Assembly: GCA_903909215.1 (NCBI GenBank)
Contig: CAIVUX010000051.1
Coordinates: forward strand, 1 to 64,000
Source of the DNA: an uncultured Ferrovum sp.
GTDB taxonomy: Bacteria > Pseudomonadota > Gammaproteobacteria > Burkholderiales > Ferrovaceae
Length of the DNA stretch: 64,000 nucleotides
Direction of reading: 5' to 3'
The notes under the pieces were generated by a model, which saw only the letters and a list, made by a program, of their open reading frames with translations, made no database searches and was not told the DNA's origin. Position 1 is the first letter of the stretch; every line of letters starts with the position of its first letter. Below are positions 1 to 8,189 of this stretch, piece after piece. Made by a program: the position numbers and the translations under genes.

Positions 1-56
1 AAATCGGATTTAAGCGGCCTTTTCTTATATAATATTTCAGTCTATTGGAATAACTT

Positions 57-77
57 TATATTATTTTTAATAATATA
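57..77. promoter_or_regulatory. AT-rich inverted repeat upstream of the TSUP gene
   Basis: TATATTATT at 57-65 and AATAATATA at 69-77 are perfect 9-bp inverted arms with a 3-base spacer, ending 23 bases before the ATG at 101. All positions are A or T. It could be an operator for a repressor or simply promoter-region AT richness. No regulator is identified. Confidence 0.3.
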
Positions 78-100
78 GCTATCCCTATACACTGGTGCCC

Positions 101-892
101 ATGGAACAATTCTTATTACTGGCCTGGCCCTACACCCTCACCGGGGCCTTAGTGGGTCTTTTGGTAGGCTTAACCGGTGTAGGCGGCGGCTCTTTAATGA
201 CGCCGCTGCTCACCCTGCTCTTCTCAGTACCCCCCTCGGTGGCCGTGGGTACGGACTTGGCCTTCGCCTCCATTACCAAAGGGTTTGGCACCGTAGCCCA
301 TCGCTTTCATGGCAATGTGCGCTGGGATATCGTCACCTACCTATGCCTGGGCAGCATCAGCGCATCCCTTCTCTCTTTGTTGCTCATGAAAATTTTGGGT
401 GAAATGGGGGAGGTGGGCCATCAATTCATCCGTGTGTCCATTGGTGTTTCGGTACTGCTCACGGCCCTCTCTCTAGTATTTCGCAAACGCATGCTGCTAC
501 TGGTTGATGCGCACCCCCGTTATCAGCTGCACGGGTCGCCATTGAAGTGGGCCACCATCATTGTGGGTTGCGTTACCGGCGTGCTGGTTACCGTCTCTTC
601 CATTGGGGCAGGCGCCATTGGGGCCACCCTAATTTTAGTACTCTACCCGCGCTTGCAGCCCGCACAGGTGGCCGGCACGGACGTGGCCTATGCCGTACCG
701 CTTACCGCCATTGCGGGATTGGGCCACTGGTGGTTGGGGAATGTTCATTTTGATTTATTGGTAGGGCTGTTGGCGGGCTCCATTCCCAGCATTTGGCTGG
801 GCGCTCACTTGGCCAAACATTTGCCAGAACGAGCCACACGCTTCACCCTCATTACCACCTTAACCTTGGTTGGCATTAAAATGGTTGCTTAA
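101..892 (+). CDS. TSUP (TauE/SafE) family sulfite/sulfate permease
   Basis: An integral membrane protein of 263 residues with about eight hydrophobic segments and the TauE/SafE fold repeated in two halves. The glycine-rich stretch LTGVGGGSLMTP in the first half and VSSIGAGAIGATL in the second are typical of the family. TSUP proteins move sulfite, sulfate, thiosulfate or organosulfonates across the inner membrane. It is followed after 2 bases by cysH, so a role in sulfate uptake or sulfite export for assimilatory sulfate reduction is inferred. ATG at 101 was chosen; an in-frame GTG lies two codons upstream at 95, and neither has a strong ribosome-binding site. Direction of transport cannot be read from sequence. 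Confidence 0.88.
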   Translation: MEQFLLLAWPYTLTGALVGLLVGLTGVGGGSLMTPLLTLLFSVPPSVAVGTDLAFASITKGFGTVAHRFHGNVRWDIVTYLCLGSISASLLSLLLMKILGEMGEVGHQFIRVSIGVSVLLTALSLVFRKRMLLLVDAHPRYQLHGSPLKWATIIVGCVTGVLVTVSSIGAGAIGATLILVLYPRLQPAQVAGTDVAYAVPLTAIAGLGHWWLGNVHFDLLVGLLAGSIPSIWLGAHLAKHLPERATRFTLITTLTLVGIKMVA

Positions 893-894
893 AT

Positions 895-1662
895 ATGAGT
901 ACCTCCGTGACCAATAGCGAATCCACAAACCCGCCCGAAGTCCATCTATGGAAAATACCGCCCATTACCGTGGCAGAACCGCTCTTGGCTGCGCGCCGCA
1001 TTGAGTTATATGAGCGGCTTAAAAAGATCGCCGACGTGCATCGCGCTGTTCAATTTGCTACCAGCTTGGCCGCAGAAGACATGGTGCTCACTCATGCCAT
1101 ATTTGAATGCGCGGCGCCCATCACCATCTTTACACTGGACACCGGGCGCTTGCCTGCTGACACCTTGACCATGATTGCCACTGTTGAGAAAAAATATCAC
1201 ACCACGCTAAAACGCTTTTTACCCCAACCCACCGGGGTTGAAACATTTATTGCCGAATACGGCTTGAATGGATTTTTTGAAAGCGAAGAAGTTAAGAAAG
1301 CCTGTTGCGGCGTGCGCAAAGTAGAGCCCCTTAATCGCGCCTTGCAAGGTGCGGATGCCTGGCTGACAGGACAGCGCCGCCAACAAGCCGCCACGCGCAG
1401 CGCTCTGTTGCTAAACGAGCAGGACGAGGTACGCGGTATCGCCAAATACAACCCCCTTTTTGATTGGACAGAGGCCGAGGTCTGGTCGTTTCTGCAGTTT
1501 TATGACGTACCCATTCACCCGCTGCACGCACGTGGTTACCCCAGTATTGGCTGTGAACCCTGTACGCGCGCCATTCGTAGCCATGAAGACGTTCGCGCGG
1601 GGCGTTGGTGGTGGTTGCAAAGTGACAGCAAGGAGTGCGGTTTGCACGTAAAAGCCTTATGA
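895..1662 (+). CDS. cysH: Assimilatory APS reductase (phosphoadenylyl-sulfate reductase family)
   Basis: Reduces adenylylsulfate (APS) to sulfite in cytosolic sulfate assimilation. The 255-residue protein carries the two Cys pairs that bind a [4Fe-4S] cluster in APS-type enzymes (CC at 137-138, C220 and C223) and the C-terminal catalytic motif ECGLH with Cys248. The cluster pairs mark it as APS-using rather than PAPS-using, which fits the absence of an APS kinase gene here. It starts 2 bases after the permease stop and its TGA overlaps the cysD ATG in ATGA, so translation is probably coupled. The product sulfite would go to CysI, encoded in a separate locus at 56780-58456. Confidence 0.95.
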   Translation: MSTSVTNSESTNPPEVHLWKIPPITVAEPLLAARRIELYERLKKIADVHRAVQFATSLAAEDMVLTHAIFECAAPITIFTLDTGRLPADTLTMIATVEKKYHTTLKRFLPQPTGVETFIAEYGLNGFFESEEVKKACCGVRKVEPLNRALQGADAWLTGQRRQQAATRSALLLNEQDEVRGIAKYNPLFDWTEAEVWSFLQFYDVPIHPLHARGYPSIGCEPCTRAIRSHEDVRAGRWWWLQSDSKECGLHVKAL

Positions 1663-2582
1663 CCACTACACCGTTGCAAGACAGCCACTTAGATGGCCTA
1701 GAAGCAGAATCCATTACCATCATTCGCGAAGTGGTAGCCCAATGCGCCAACCCCGCTATGCTGTTTTCCAGTGGTAAAGATTCCATCGTAATGTTTCACT
1801 TGGCACGCAAAGCCTTTCACTTTGGCGCGCGCCCCATTCGTCTACCCTTTCCGCTGTTGCACATCGACACCGGGCATAACTACGATGAAGTGATTCAATT
1901 TCGTGACGCGTTGGTAAGAAAAACCGGTGTCCAGTTAATCGTGGGGCATGTGGAAGACTCTATCAAGCGCGGTACTGTGCGTCTGCGCAAAGCCACGGAT
2001 TCCCGCAACGCGGCACAGGCGGTAACCTTATTAGAATCCATTGCCGAACATGAATTTGACGCCTTAATGGGCGGCGCACGGCGCGATGAAGAAAAAGCGC
2101 GCGCTAAAGAGCGGATATTCTCTTTCCGCGATGAGTTTGGGCAGTGGGACCCCAAAGCCCAACGCCCCGAACTGTGGCACCTCTACAATGCCCGCATCAC
2201 TCGTGGCGAGAACATGCGTGTATTTCCCATTTCTAACTGGACAGAATTAGATATATGGCAGTATATCGCCCGAGAAAAACTAGAACTGCCCAGCATTTAC
2301 TACAGCCACAGCCGCGAAGTGGTTCGCAAAAATAATCTCTTGGTACCAGTAACCCCCGTTACACCCAAGGGGCCTTCAGACAATAGTGAGGTACTGAGTG
2401 TGCGTTTTCGCACCGTGGGTGACATCAGTTGCACCTGCCCGGTGGAGAGTCGTGCCGCCACACCCACTGAAATTATTGCAGAAACCGTACTCTCTGAACT
2501 TACGGAGCGCGGCGCCACACGCATGGACGATCAAACCAGCGAAGCTTCCATGGAGCGGCGCAAAAAAGAAGGGTACTTTTAA
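1659..2582 (+). CDS. cysD: Sulfate adenylyltransferase small subunit
   Basis: Forms APS from sulfate and ATP together with the CysN GTPase. The 307-residue protein has the PP-loop motif SSGKDS near residue 40 and the C-terminal RRKKEGYF end typical of CysD. The start at ATG 1659 overlaps the cysH stop by ATGA; an upstream in-frame GTG at 1635 would place eight extra residues inside cysH and is less likely. Its TAA overlaps the cysN ATG (TAATG). Length and gene order are normal for the family. Confidence 0.95.
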   Translation: MTTTPLQDSHLDGLEAESITIIREVVAQCANPAMLFSSGKDSIVMFHLARKAFHFGARPIRLPFPLLHIDTGHNYDEVIQFRDALVRKTGVQLIVGHVEDSIKRGTVRLRKATDSRNAAQAVTLLESIAEHEFDALMGGARRDEEKARAKERIFSFRDEFGQWDPKAQRPELWHLYNARITRGENMRVFPISNWTELDIWQYIAREKLELPSIYYSHSREVVRKNNLLVPVTPVTPKGPSDNSEVLSVRFRTVGDISCTCPVESRAATPTEIIAETVLSELTERGATRMDDQTSEASMERRKKEGYF

Positions 2583-3898
2583 TGGACCAAGGTGTGGTGC
2601 GTTTTATTACTGCAGGCAGCGTGGACGATGGCAAGAGCACCTTAATTGGCCGCTTGCTCTACGACACCAAATCCATTTTGGTGGACCAGATGGAATCGCT
2701 CTCCAAAACCCGTCATGCGCGCGCGGTTTCCACTGAAGCAGGTATTGATTTGGCATTGCTCACCGATGGCTTAGAAGCAGAACGTGAGCAAGGCATCACC
2801 ATTGATGTGGCGTATCGTTACTTTTCTACACCTCAACGCAAATTTATTGTGGCCGATGCCCCAGGGCATGAACAATACACACGCAACCTGGTAACCGGCG
2901 CATCGCAATCGGACGTGGCTGTGGTGTTGGTGGATGCCACGCGTGTGGATTTAAGTACGCAGCCCGCTACCTTATTGGCGCAGACCAAACGTCATGCCGC
3001 CATTATTCGTTTACTGGGTTTAAGGCATGTGGTATTTGTGATTAACAAAATGGACTTGCTGGATTTCAATGAGCAAACCTTTAACGCCATTGGCGAATCC
3101 ATCACCGACCTCACCCAAAAGTTGGGCCTGCCCAAACCGCAACTGATCCCCATATCAGCCTTGCTGGGCATTAACGTAGTAGAAAAAAGTGCAGCCACAC
3201 CTTGGTATAGGGGTCAGACCCTATTGCAATGGCTGGAAAATTTGGACCTCGGTGTGGATAATAAATCTGCAGAATTTCGTTTTCCTGTGCAGTTCGTGGC
3301 GCGCCAAGACGGCAGCGATGCCAACGGTTTTAGAGGTTACATGGGGCGCATTGACGCGGGCCATGTCAGAGTGGGGCAAAAAATTACGGTGTTGCCCAGT
3401 GGGCGGCACAGCACGGTAACCGAAATTTATTTGGCCAATGGATCGGGCGCTTTGGATACAAACAATGCCGTGCCCAGCGCTGCCACCGATCAAACAGTTA
3501 CGCTCTGCTTAAGCGACGAGCTGGATGTATCGCGTGGCGATCTATTCACACAAACCGACGGATTAACGCCGCCCGCTCTCACCCAATTGCTCTCTGCTGA
3601 TTTATGTTGGCTAGACAGCGAGCCGCTCTCGCTAACACGCAAGTATGCCTTGCGCCACACCACCAACACCGTGTCTGCCAAAGTAAAACGCATCGAACAG
3701 GTCCTGGACGTCCATACTTTGTTGCACGGCACTGATGTGCAGGTTTTAAACGCCAACGATATTGGGCGCGTAGAACTGGTTCTGCAAAAACCCATTGCTG
3801 CAGATTTATTTGATGAGGCACGCCGTACGGGTTGCTTTATTTTGATTGATGAGGCCACCCATCATACCGTGGCCGCGGGAATGATTCGCAACACTTAG
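2582..3898 (+). CDS. cysN: Sulfate adenylyltransferase large subunit (GTPase)
   Basis: A translation-factor-type GTPase that drives APS synthesis by CysD. In the 438 residues one sees the P-loop GSVDDGKST, the G3 motif DAPGHEQY and the G4 motif NKMD, followed by beta-barrel domains. No CysC kinase domain is fused at the C terminus, consistent with an APS-reductase pathway. The start codon overlaps the cysD stop (TAATG). A copy of the dispersed TATAGGGGTCAGACCC repeat lies in frame at 3206 and encodes the family-typical WY-x-G-x-TLL segment, so it does not appear to add residues. Confidence 0.95.
   Translation: MDQGVVRFITAGSVDDGKSTLIGRLLYDTKSILVDQMESLSKTRHARAVSTEAGIDLALLTDGLEAEREQGITIDVAYRYFSTPQRKFIVADAPGHEQYTRNLVTGASQSDVAVVLVDATRVDLSTQPATLLAQTKRHAAIIRLLGLRHVVFVINKMDLLDFNEQTFNAIGESITDLTQKLGLPKPQLIPISALLGINVVEKSAATPWYRGQTLLQWLENLDLGVDNKSAEFRFPVQFVARQDGSDANGFRGYMGRIDAGHVRVGQKITVLPSGRHSTVTEIYLANGSGALDTNNAVPSAATDQTVTLCLSDELDVSRGDLFTQTDGLTPPALTQLLSADLCWLDSEPLSLTRKYALRHTTNTVSAKVKRIEQVLDVHTLLHGTDVQVLNANDIGRVELVLQKPIAADLFDEARRTGCFILIDEATHHTVAAGMIRNT
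3206..3222. repeat. REP-like palindrome GGGGTCAGACCCT, solo copy inside cysN
   Basis: TATAGGGGTCAGACCC here is identical to 16-mers at 29501 and 55715 in intergenic DNA. In this gene it is in frame and codes for a normally conserved segment, so it may be a chance or selected match rather than an insertion. Confidence 0.5.
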
Positions 3899-3970
3899 GT
3901 CAACCTTTGTTCAGAATTTATCCGTTACAGTAAATGCCCCCATTGATGAACTAACTTTTATTTACAATTA

Positions 3971-4012
3971 CTCCAAAAAATATAATACTTATATACCAAG
4001 TAATATTTGGAG
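3971..4012. promoter_or_regulatory. Imperfect inverted repeat before the winged-helix gene
   Basis: CTCCAAA at 3971-3977 pairs with TTTGGAG at 4006-4012, and inside it ATACTT pairs roughly with AAGTAAT. The centre is AT-rich. It lies just upstream of the small winged-helix gene and could be its operator; equally it could be a transcript hairpin. Confidence 0.35.
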
Positions 4013-4029
4013 CAACCCACAAGGAGCTG

Positions 4030-4275
4030 TTGCTGTTAATTGGAATGGCTCATTTCGAGAAAGGCTCTTTGACGGTGAGCGATGTTTTGGCTTTAAGCGA
4101 ATTAGCCTCTCCGGCGACCTTGCATTGTCGGCTAAAAGAATTGCGTAATTGGGAATTTGTAGAAATTGTGCCCGGTGACGCCAACCGCTTCAAGTTCTTG
4201 AAGCCCTCCGCCTTGGCCAATGATTACTTCAACGCGGTGGATCGCTGCCTTAAAAAAGCCGCACAAACCGTTTAA
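4030..4275 (+). CDS. Small winged-helix-like protein, possible regulator
   Basis: An 81-residue or slightly longer protein. The segment LTVSDVLALSELASPATLHCRLKELRNW resembles the helix-turn-helix core of short MarR-like winged-helix proteins, with a KFLKPS strand as a possible wing. The start is unclear: the frame is open back to 3955 without an ATG, TTG 4030 is very close to an AAGGAG at 4021-4026, and ATG 4045 is 18 bases from it. In-frame residues upstream of 4030 (KELLLLIG) continue the helix, so a non-ATG start or N-terminal loss is possible. It follows cysN by about 130 bases and converges with the M24 gene. Its target is unknown. Confidence 0.55.
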   Translation: MLLIGMAHFEKGSLTVSDVLALSELASPATLHCRLKELRNWEFVEIVPGDANRFKFLKPSALANDYFNAVDRCLKKAAQTV

Positions 4276-4281
4276 AACGCC

Positions 4282-4974
4282 CTACAGTTCGCGCAACTCC
4301 TGGCCTTCAAAGTAGTAGATGTTTTCATGCTTAATGCCGTAGGCGCCACCCTTGAGCCGTAACTGTGGCTCTAGGGTAAAAAGCCGCGCTTCGCCCAAAG
4401 TCATCATCACTCCGGGGGCCAGCAGTTCAAAACGGGTCATGTCCCTCTGCACGCCGTGGCCCAAGTAATCCAGCGAATCAAACCCCAGGTTTTTAATCTC
4501 CTCTTGCATGAAATCATTTAATTCATGAAAGGTGGTGTCTGGTCGCGCCATTTTCATGAGCTTCTGGTGCAAGTGCTGCTGCGCTGCGGCACCAGCTAAA
4601 AATTCAGGGTTGGACTGCGGTGTTCGGCGCGCCATACCCTGCTCTACATAGTAGCTGCGAGCACAGTCACCGCAGTAACCGCCTAAGGTGGGGTTTAAAT
4701 CGATGGTGACCAAATCGGTCTCTTGGATGGGTTCATCATTGGGTGTGTAGGGCATGGCAGAAATGGCTAAGGTGGTATGCGCCCCCACCAACACCAAAGC
4801 CGCCAAATCCTTGTACCAATAACCCTCTACACCGGCTTGCATCTGCAAAGTATGGCAATGCTGCACCAGCTGCGCTTCAGTGACGCCCGGTTTTATGAAG
4901 GCCGTAATGCCCTCCAGAGTAAAGCGTGCAGCATTCTGCACTTTTTTGTAGCACACTAACTCAAGAGCATCCAT
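4282..4974 (-). CDS. M24 (pita-bread fold) family protein, probably divergent in activity
   Basis: A 230-residue single-domain protein of the methionine aminopeptidase/creatinase fold. The five metal ligands are present: D92 and D103 (IDLNP and GDCARS, spaced 11 as in the family), H173 (LGHG), E202 (TLEP) and E217 (HEN). The His that normally sits in an HGIP or PHxxP context before the first Asp is missing; the aligned segment reads SAMPYTPND (72-80). The gene follows etfA by 11 bases as the last gene of the trimethylamine operon. It may hydrolyse or cleave a small methylated compound rather than process peptides, since M24 members include creatinase and the DMSP lyase DddP, but this is inference. 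ATG 4974 was preferred to TTG 4983. Confidence 0.8.
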   Translation of the reverse strand: MDALELVCYKKVQNAARFTLEGITAFIKPGVTEAQLVQHCHTLQMQAGVEGYWYKDLAALVLVGAHTTLAISAMPYTPNDEPIQETDLVTIDLNPTLGGYCGDCARSYYVEQGMARRTPQSNPEFLAGAAAQQHLHQKLMKMARPDTTFHELNDFMQEEIKNLGFDSLDYLGHGVQRDMTRFELLAPGVMMTLGEARLFTLEPQLRLKGGAYGIKHENIYYFEGQELREL

Positions 4975-4985
4975 GAACGCCAAGC

Positions 4986-5951
4986 CTATGCGGGAAACTG
5001 GTTGCGCAGCTCTTCACCAATTTCAAAAATATCCCCCACAATGCCATAGCGCGCAATGTGGAAGATGGAGGCCTTGGGATCAGTATTTACTGCCACAATG
5101 TTTTCCACATGTTTCATACCGGCCATATGCTGCACCGAGCCTGAAATGCCCATGGCAATGTAGAGTTTACAATTAGCCGCTGTTTTTCCTGACTGACCCA
5201 CCTGACGAGACTTGGGTAACCAGCCCGCATCCGCGATAGGACGTGAGCAACCCAATTCGGCGCCCACGGTTTGTGCCAGCTCACGGAATTGCTCCACATT
5301 GTCTTCTTCGCCCACACCGCGACCAATAGACAAAATAAATTCGGATCCTGGAATGTCCACATCCCCACCACCCGCGGCTTCAATGTATTTTTTATGCTGA
5401 CCGCGAGCCGGTGTGGCGGGTGCATCCATTTGAGTGACTGTGGGAGAGCCTGCTGCATCAATGGGTTTGCACACATTGGCACGGAAGGTCACTACCACGG
5501 TGCTCTTCCCCGGAAAGTCCACTTCCACATTTAATTTCTGACCGTAACCACCGCGCGTGGCCACTAAGGCGCCCGCGTCAAACTCTACTTTAAAAGCATC
5601 GGTGGCCAAACCCAAGCCAGTCTTTGCGGCCAATGCGGGTGCGTAAGCCAAAGAGTTAACACTGTGTGGCAACAACACCAAGGAAGGGTTCTTGGCGGCA
5701 ATCAAAGCCGCCACTGTGGCCTCATAGGCATCGGGGTCAAATTCCACCACCGCGGACTTCACGCAAATCACTTCATCCACACCCTGCACGCTCAGAGCTT
5801 GCGCATACTTTTGTGGGTCGTTGGCGATAATGGCAACCGTAACGGGACCGGATGCTTGCGCTTTAACGCCTACGGCGACTGCTATCAGCTCCAAAGATAC
5901 GGGACGCAGTTCATCCATCCGGTGCTCTGCAATGACTAAAATTCCACTCAT
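4986..5951 (-). CDS. etfA: Electron transfer flavoprotein alpha subunit
   Basis: The FAD-binding subunit of ETF, carrying electrons from flavin dehydrogenases to a membrane quinone reductase. Its 321 residues end with the alpha-subunit signature, seen as SGKTAANCKLYIAMGISG followed by QHMAGM and VNTDPKASIF. The start MSGILVIAEH at 5951 is one base from the etfB stop, so the two are co-translated. Because the operon encodes two trimethylamine-dehydrogenase-type enzymes and a membrane ETF oxidoreductase, this ETF is probably dedicated to amine oxidation. Confidence 0.95.
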   Translation of the reverse strand: MSGILVIAEHRMDELRPVSLELIAVAVGVKAQASGPVTVAIIANDPQKYAQALSVQGVDEVICVKSAVVEFDPDAYEATVAALIAAKNPSLVLLPHSVNSLAYAPALAAKTGLGLATDAFKVEFDAGALVATRGGYGQKLNVEVDFPGKSTVVVTFRANVCKPIDAAGSPTVTQMDAPATPARGQHKKYIEAAGGGDVDIPGSEFILSIGRGVGEEDNVEQFRELAQTVGAELGCSRPIADAGWLPKSRQVGQSGKTAANCKLYIAMGISGSVQHMAGMKHVENIVAVNTDPKASIFHIARYGIVGDIFEIGEELRNQFPA

Positions 5952-5952
5952 G

Positions 5953-6747
5953 TCATACCCCTTTAAATTCTTGAATAATTTTAACCAGCCGTGCCACTTG
6001 CTCGGCGGGCGTTCCTTCAATCAATTCAGCCTGACCCTTGGCCGGCACATACATGCGCCGCACACGGGACAAGGAACCTGCTTCACCCACATCTGTGGCT
6101 GCTAAACCCAAGGCAGAAGGGGTTAACACGTCAATGGGCTTGGCTGCCGCTTGCTTAATGCCGCGCAGAGAAGCGTAACGGGGCACATTAATGCCCAATT
6201 GAATGGTGAGTACCGCAGGGCATTCTAATTCCACTTCTGCGTAGGTTCCGCCTTCTAGCTCGCGTTGCAAGGTGGCCATTTTGCTGCCCGGTGTGTAGTT
6301 GAGTAGTGACACTACGGCCGCATGGGGCCAGCCCAAAAAGGAAGCCGTGGCAATACCGGTAGCCGCATAAGAATGATCGGAAGCCTGCACGCCGGCGAAA
6401 AGCATGTCGGGCGCTTCGTTCTTGGCTACGGCGGCAATAATGCGCGCAATAGCAATGGGGTCAGACCCCTCAACACTGTCATCCCACACGCGAATGGCGC
6501 GATCAGCGCCCTTGGCTAAGCATTTGCGCAGTTCTTCGTCCACAGACTCAGGGCCCACGGACACCACCACCACTTCCACCTCACCACCCGCGGCTTCTTT
6601 AATTTTCATGGCCTCTTCGAGAGAGAAGTTGTCCCACTCGTTAAGATCATGAATTAAGAAATCGGGGTCTACGTCGCGCCCATCGGTGCGGATTTCAAAA
6701 TCATCATCCACCGCAGCCACTTGTTTTACAGTAACCAGTATCTTCAT
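5953..6747 (-). CDS. etfB: Electron transfer flavoprotein beta subunit
   Basis: The AMP-binding subunit that pairs with EtfA. The protein of 264 residues begins MKILVTVKQV and contains the ADRAIRVWDD and ECPAVLTIQLGIN segments typical of ETF beta. The start at 6747 was chosen because upstream in-frame sequence runs into the LRV gene and has no family similarity; AGGA sits upstream on the coding strand. A 44-base AT-rich gap separates it from the LRV gene. The REP-like GGGGTCAGACCCC word at 6457 is inside this gene, coding GSDP. Confidence 0.95.
   Translation of the reverse strand: MKILVTVKQVAAVDDDFEIRTDGRDVDPDFLIHDLNEWDNFSLEEAMKIKEAAGGEVEVVVVSVGPESVDEELRKCLAKGADRAIRVWDDSVEGSDPIAIARIIAAVAKNEAPDMLFAGVQASDHSYAATGIATASFLGWPHAAVVSLLNYTPGSKMATLQRELEGGTYAEVELECPAVLTIQLGINVPRYASLRGIKQAAAKPIDVLTPSALGLAATDVGEAGSLSRVRRMYVPAKGQAELIEGTPAEQVARLVKIIQEFKGV
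6457..6469. repeat. REP-like palindrome GGGGTCAGACCCC, solo copy inside etfB
   Basis: An exact 13-base match to the dispersed palindrome, read on the coding strand as codons for GSDP. No extra residues are evident, so the match could be coincidental. Confidence 0.4.
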
Positions 6748-6791
6748 AACGAATCCTATTTTCTCAACAGTAGTTAAAAACAAAAACGCAT

Positions 6792-8189
6792 TTATATTAT
6801 AGTGCCTGGAGTTTTTGGCATACCCAAGCGCCGTCCAAAATAACCATATACCGCAAACCTCACACGGGGATCGGGGTCTTGGTGCAGCTGCCAACGGTCC
6901 TCATCATGCAAATGCGGATGCCTCAACACCATACCCCGATGCAACGCGTAGGGGTCTTGCAAAATATTTTGCAACAGGGCGCGCGGTGCCATTTTATTCA
7001 AAATCACAGCGCGGCGCACATCCGGGTTTTCATGCTGCACCAACCGCTGCAACATGTGTTGGCTGGCGGCTGCATTCTGCGCAATCCCACTTAATACATC
7101 AGCCGAGGTTTCTCCTGCTTCCATCTGGTACAACACCTGAGCCGGCACGTCCGCTCGGTAGGCCACACCTGCGCGCACCCACTCGTTCTCATCTTTTGCC
7201 AATGCCGCCACCAAAGGGGCTGGGCAAGCTGGATTGCGCGCCACGGCACGGCGCACTTCCATCACCGCATCCTGTGCCAAGCGCTCTAATACTTCTGGCG
7301 CTGTAATGGCATTGCGTGCTACCACTTGTCGCACCCAATCATCATCATCCTGTGCCAACCAAGCTGCTGCAGTGACGGGCAAGTCCGGCCGCATAGCCAC
7401 CGCACGTCGCACCGCTTCAGCCTCATCACGGCTTAAAGCTGTTAATAGCGCCACCGCTGTGGCCGCATTACCCGCCGCCGCACGACGCACACTCCAATGC
7501 TGGTCAGTGCTCAAGGCCTGCAGCACAGGGCTGGGGGCGCGCACATTACCCGCCAGCTTGCGCCGTTGCAGCACCGTATTCGGTATGGCCTCCAGCAAGA
7601 CCTCAGGGCATTGCGGGTGACCCAAAATCTGTGCTGCGATGCCCTCTGTGGCCCCGGCCCATAAGTGCTGCAATACAGCGCTGTTAGAGGCCAAATTAAC
7701 CGCCAGCAGGGTTTGTAATGCGGCAATGCCACGCTGGGCTGCCAGCCCCAATACTTCCGGCTCTGCACCACTGTTGGCGCATAAGCCTTTTAAAACATCC
7801 AAATCTTGCTCTGTCTCAACCCACTGCAGCAACACCTTATGGGGTGTGGCGGGGTTAGCCACCAAATAACGGCGCAATCGTTGACGTTGGGCCCCAGCTT
7901 GGCTGCGCTGAAACAGCTTTTCCAAAACCACAGGAGCTGTGTTGCCATGGCGCGCCAATCGGGCATCCACGCTGGCATCGTTCAATGCAAACAACTGTTC
8001 CAACACGGTGGCAGGCGTTCCCTCCATTTGCGCCAACAACAGCGCTTGGCGTCGCTCACCCCACAAATCTTCCAACAACCGGCGCTGCGCAGTGTTTACC
8101 CAGGGGTGCAGCGCGGCGGCGGCGTATACGTCTTTTTTTTCCGTGGCATGGCGCACCAAATCAGACAGGTCTTTGGGCACCGTCATCAT
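6792..8189 (-). CDS. LRV/HEAT-like repeat protein in the amine-dehydrogenase operon
   Basis: A 465-residue, probably soluble all-helical solenoid. It is built from repeats of roughly 24 residues with the pattern VRR-x-VA-x-NP-x-xP-x-x-L-x-x-LA-x-D, clearest in the second half (for example VRQVVARNAITAPEVLERLA and VRRAVARNPACPAPLVAALA). This is the leucine-rich-repeat-variant pattern. The Cys-rich Fe-S domain found at the N terminus of the Azotobacter LRV protein is absent. Its ATG overlaps the stop of the upstream ETF oxidoreductase gene (TAATG) and etfB follows 44 bases later. A scaffold or assembly role for the ETF-oxidoreductase system is inferred from position only. Confidence 0.8.
   Translation of the reverse strand: MMTVPKDLSDLVRHATEKKDVYAAAALHPWVNTAQRRLLEDLWGERRQALLLAQMEGTPATVLEQLFALNDASVDARLARHGNTAPVVLEKLFQRSQAGAQRQRLRRYLVANPATPHKVLLQWVETEQDLDVLKGLCANSGAEPEVLGLAAQRGIAALQTLLAVNLASNSAVLQHLWAGATEGIAAQILGHPQCPEVLLEAIPNTVLQRRKLAGNVRAPSPVLQALSTDQHWSVRRAAAGNAATAVALLTALSRDEAEAVRRAVAMRPDLPVTAAAWLAQDDDDWVRQVVARNAITAPEVLERLAQDAVMEVRRAVARNPACPAPLVAALAKDENEWVRAGVAYRADVPAQVLYQMEAGETSADVLSGIAQNAAASQHMLQRLVQHENPDVRRAVILNKMAPRALLQNILQDPYALHRGMVLRHPHLHDEDRWQLHQDPDPRVRFAVYGYFGRRLGMPKTPGTII

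Noticed and set aside
1331-1786. A 151-codon open frame antisense to cysH and cysD
   Set aside because: It lies wholly opposite two well-supported coding sequences, has an atypical Arg/Cys-rich composition and crosses their junction.
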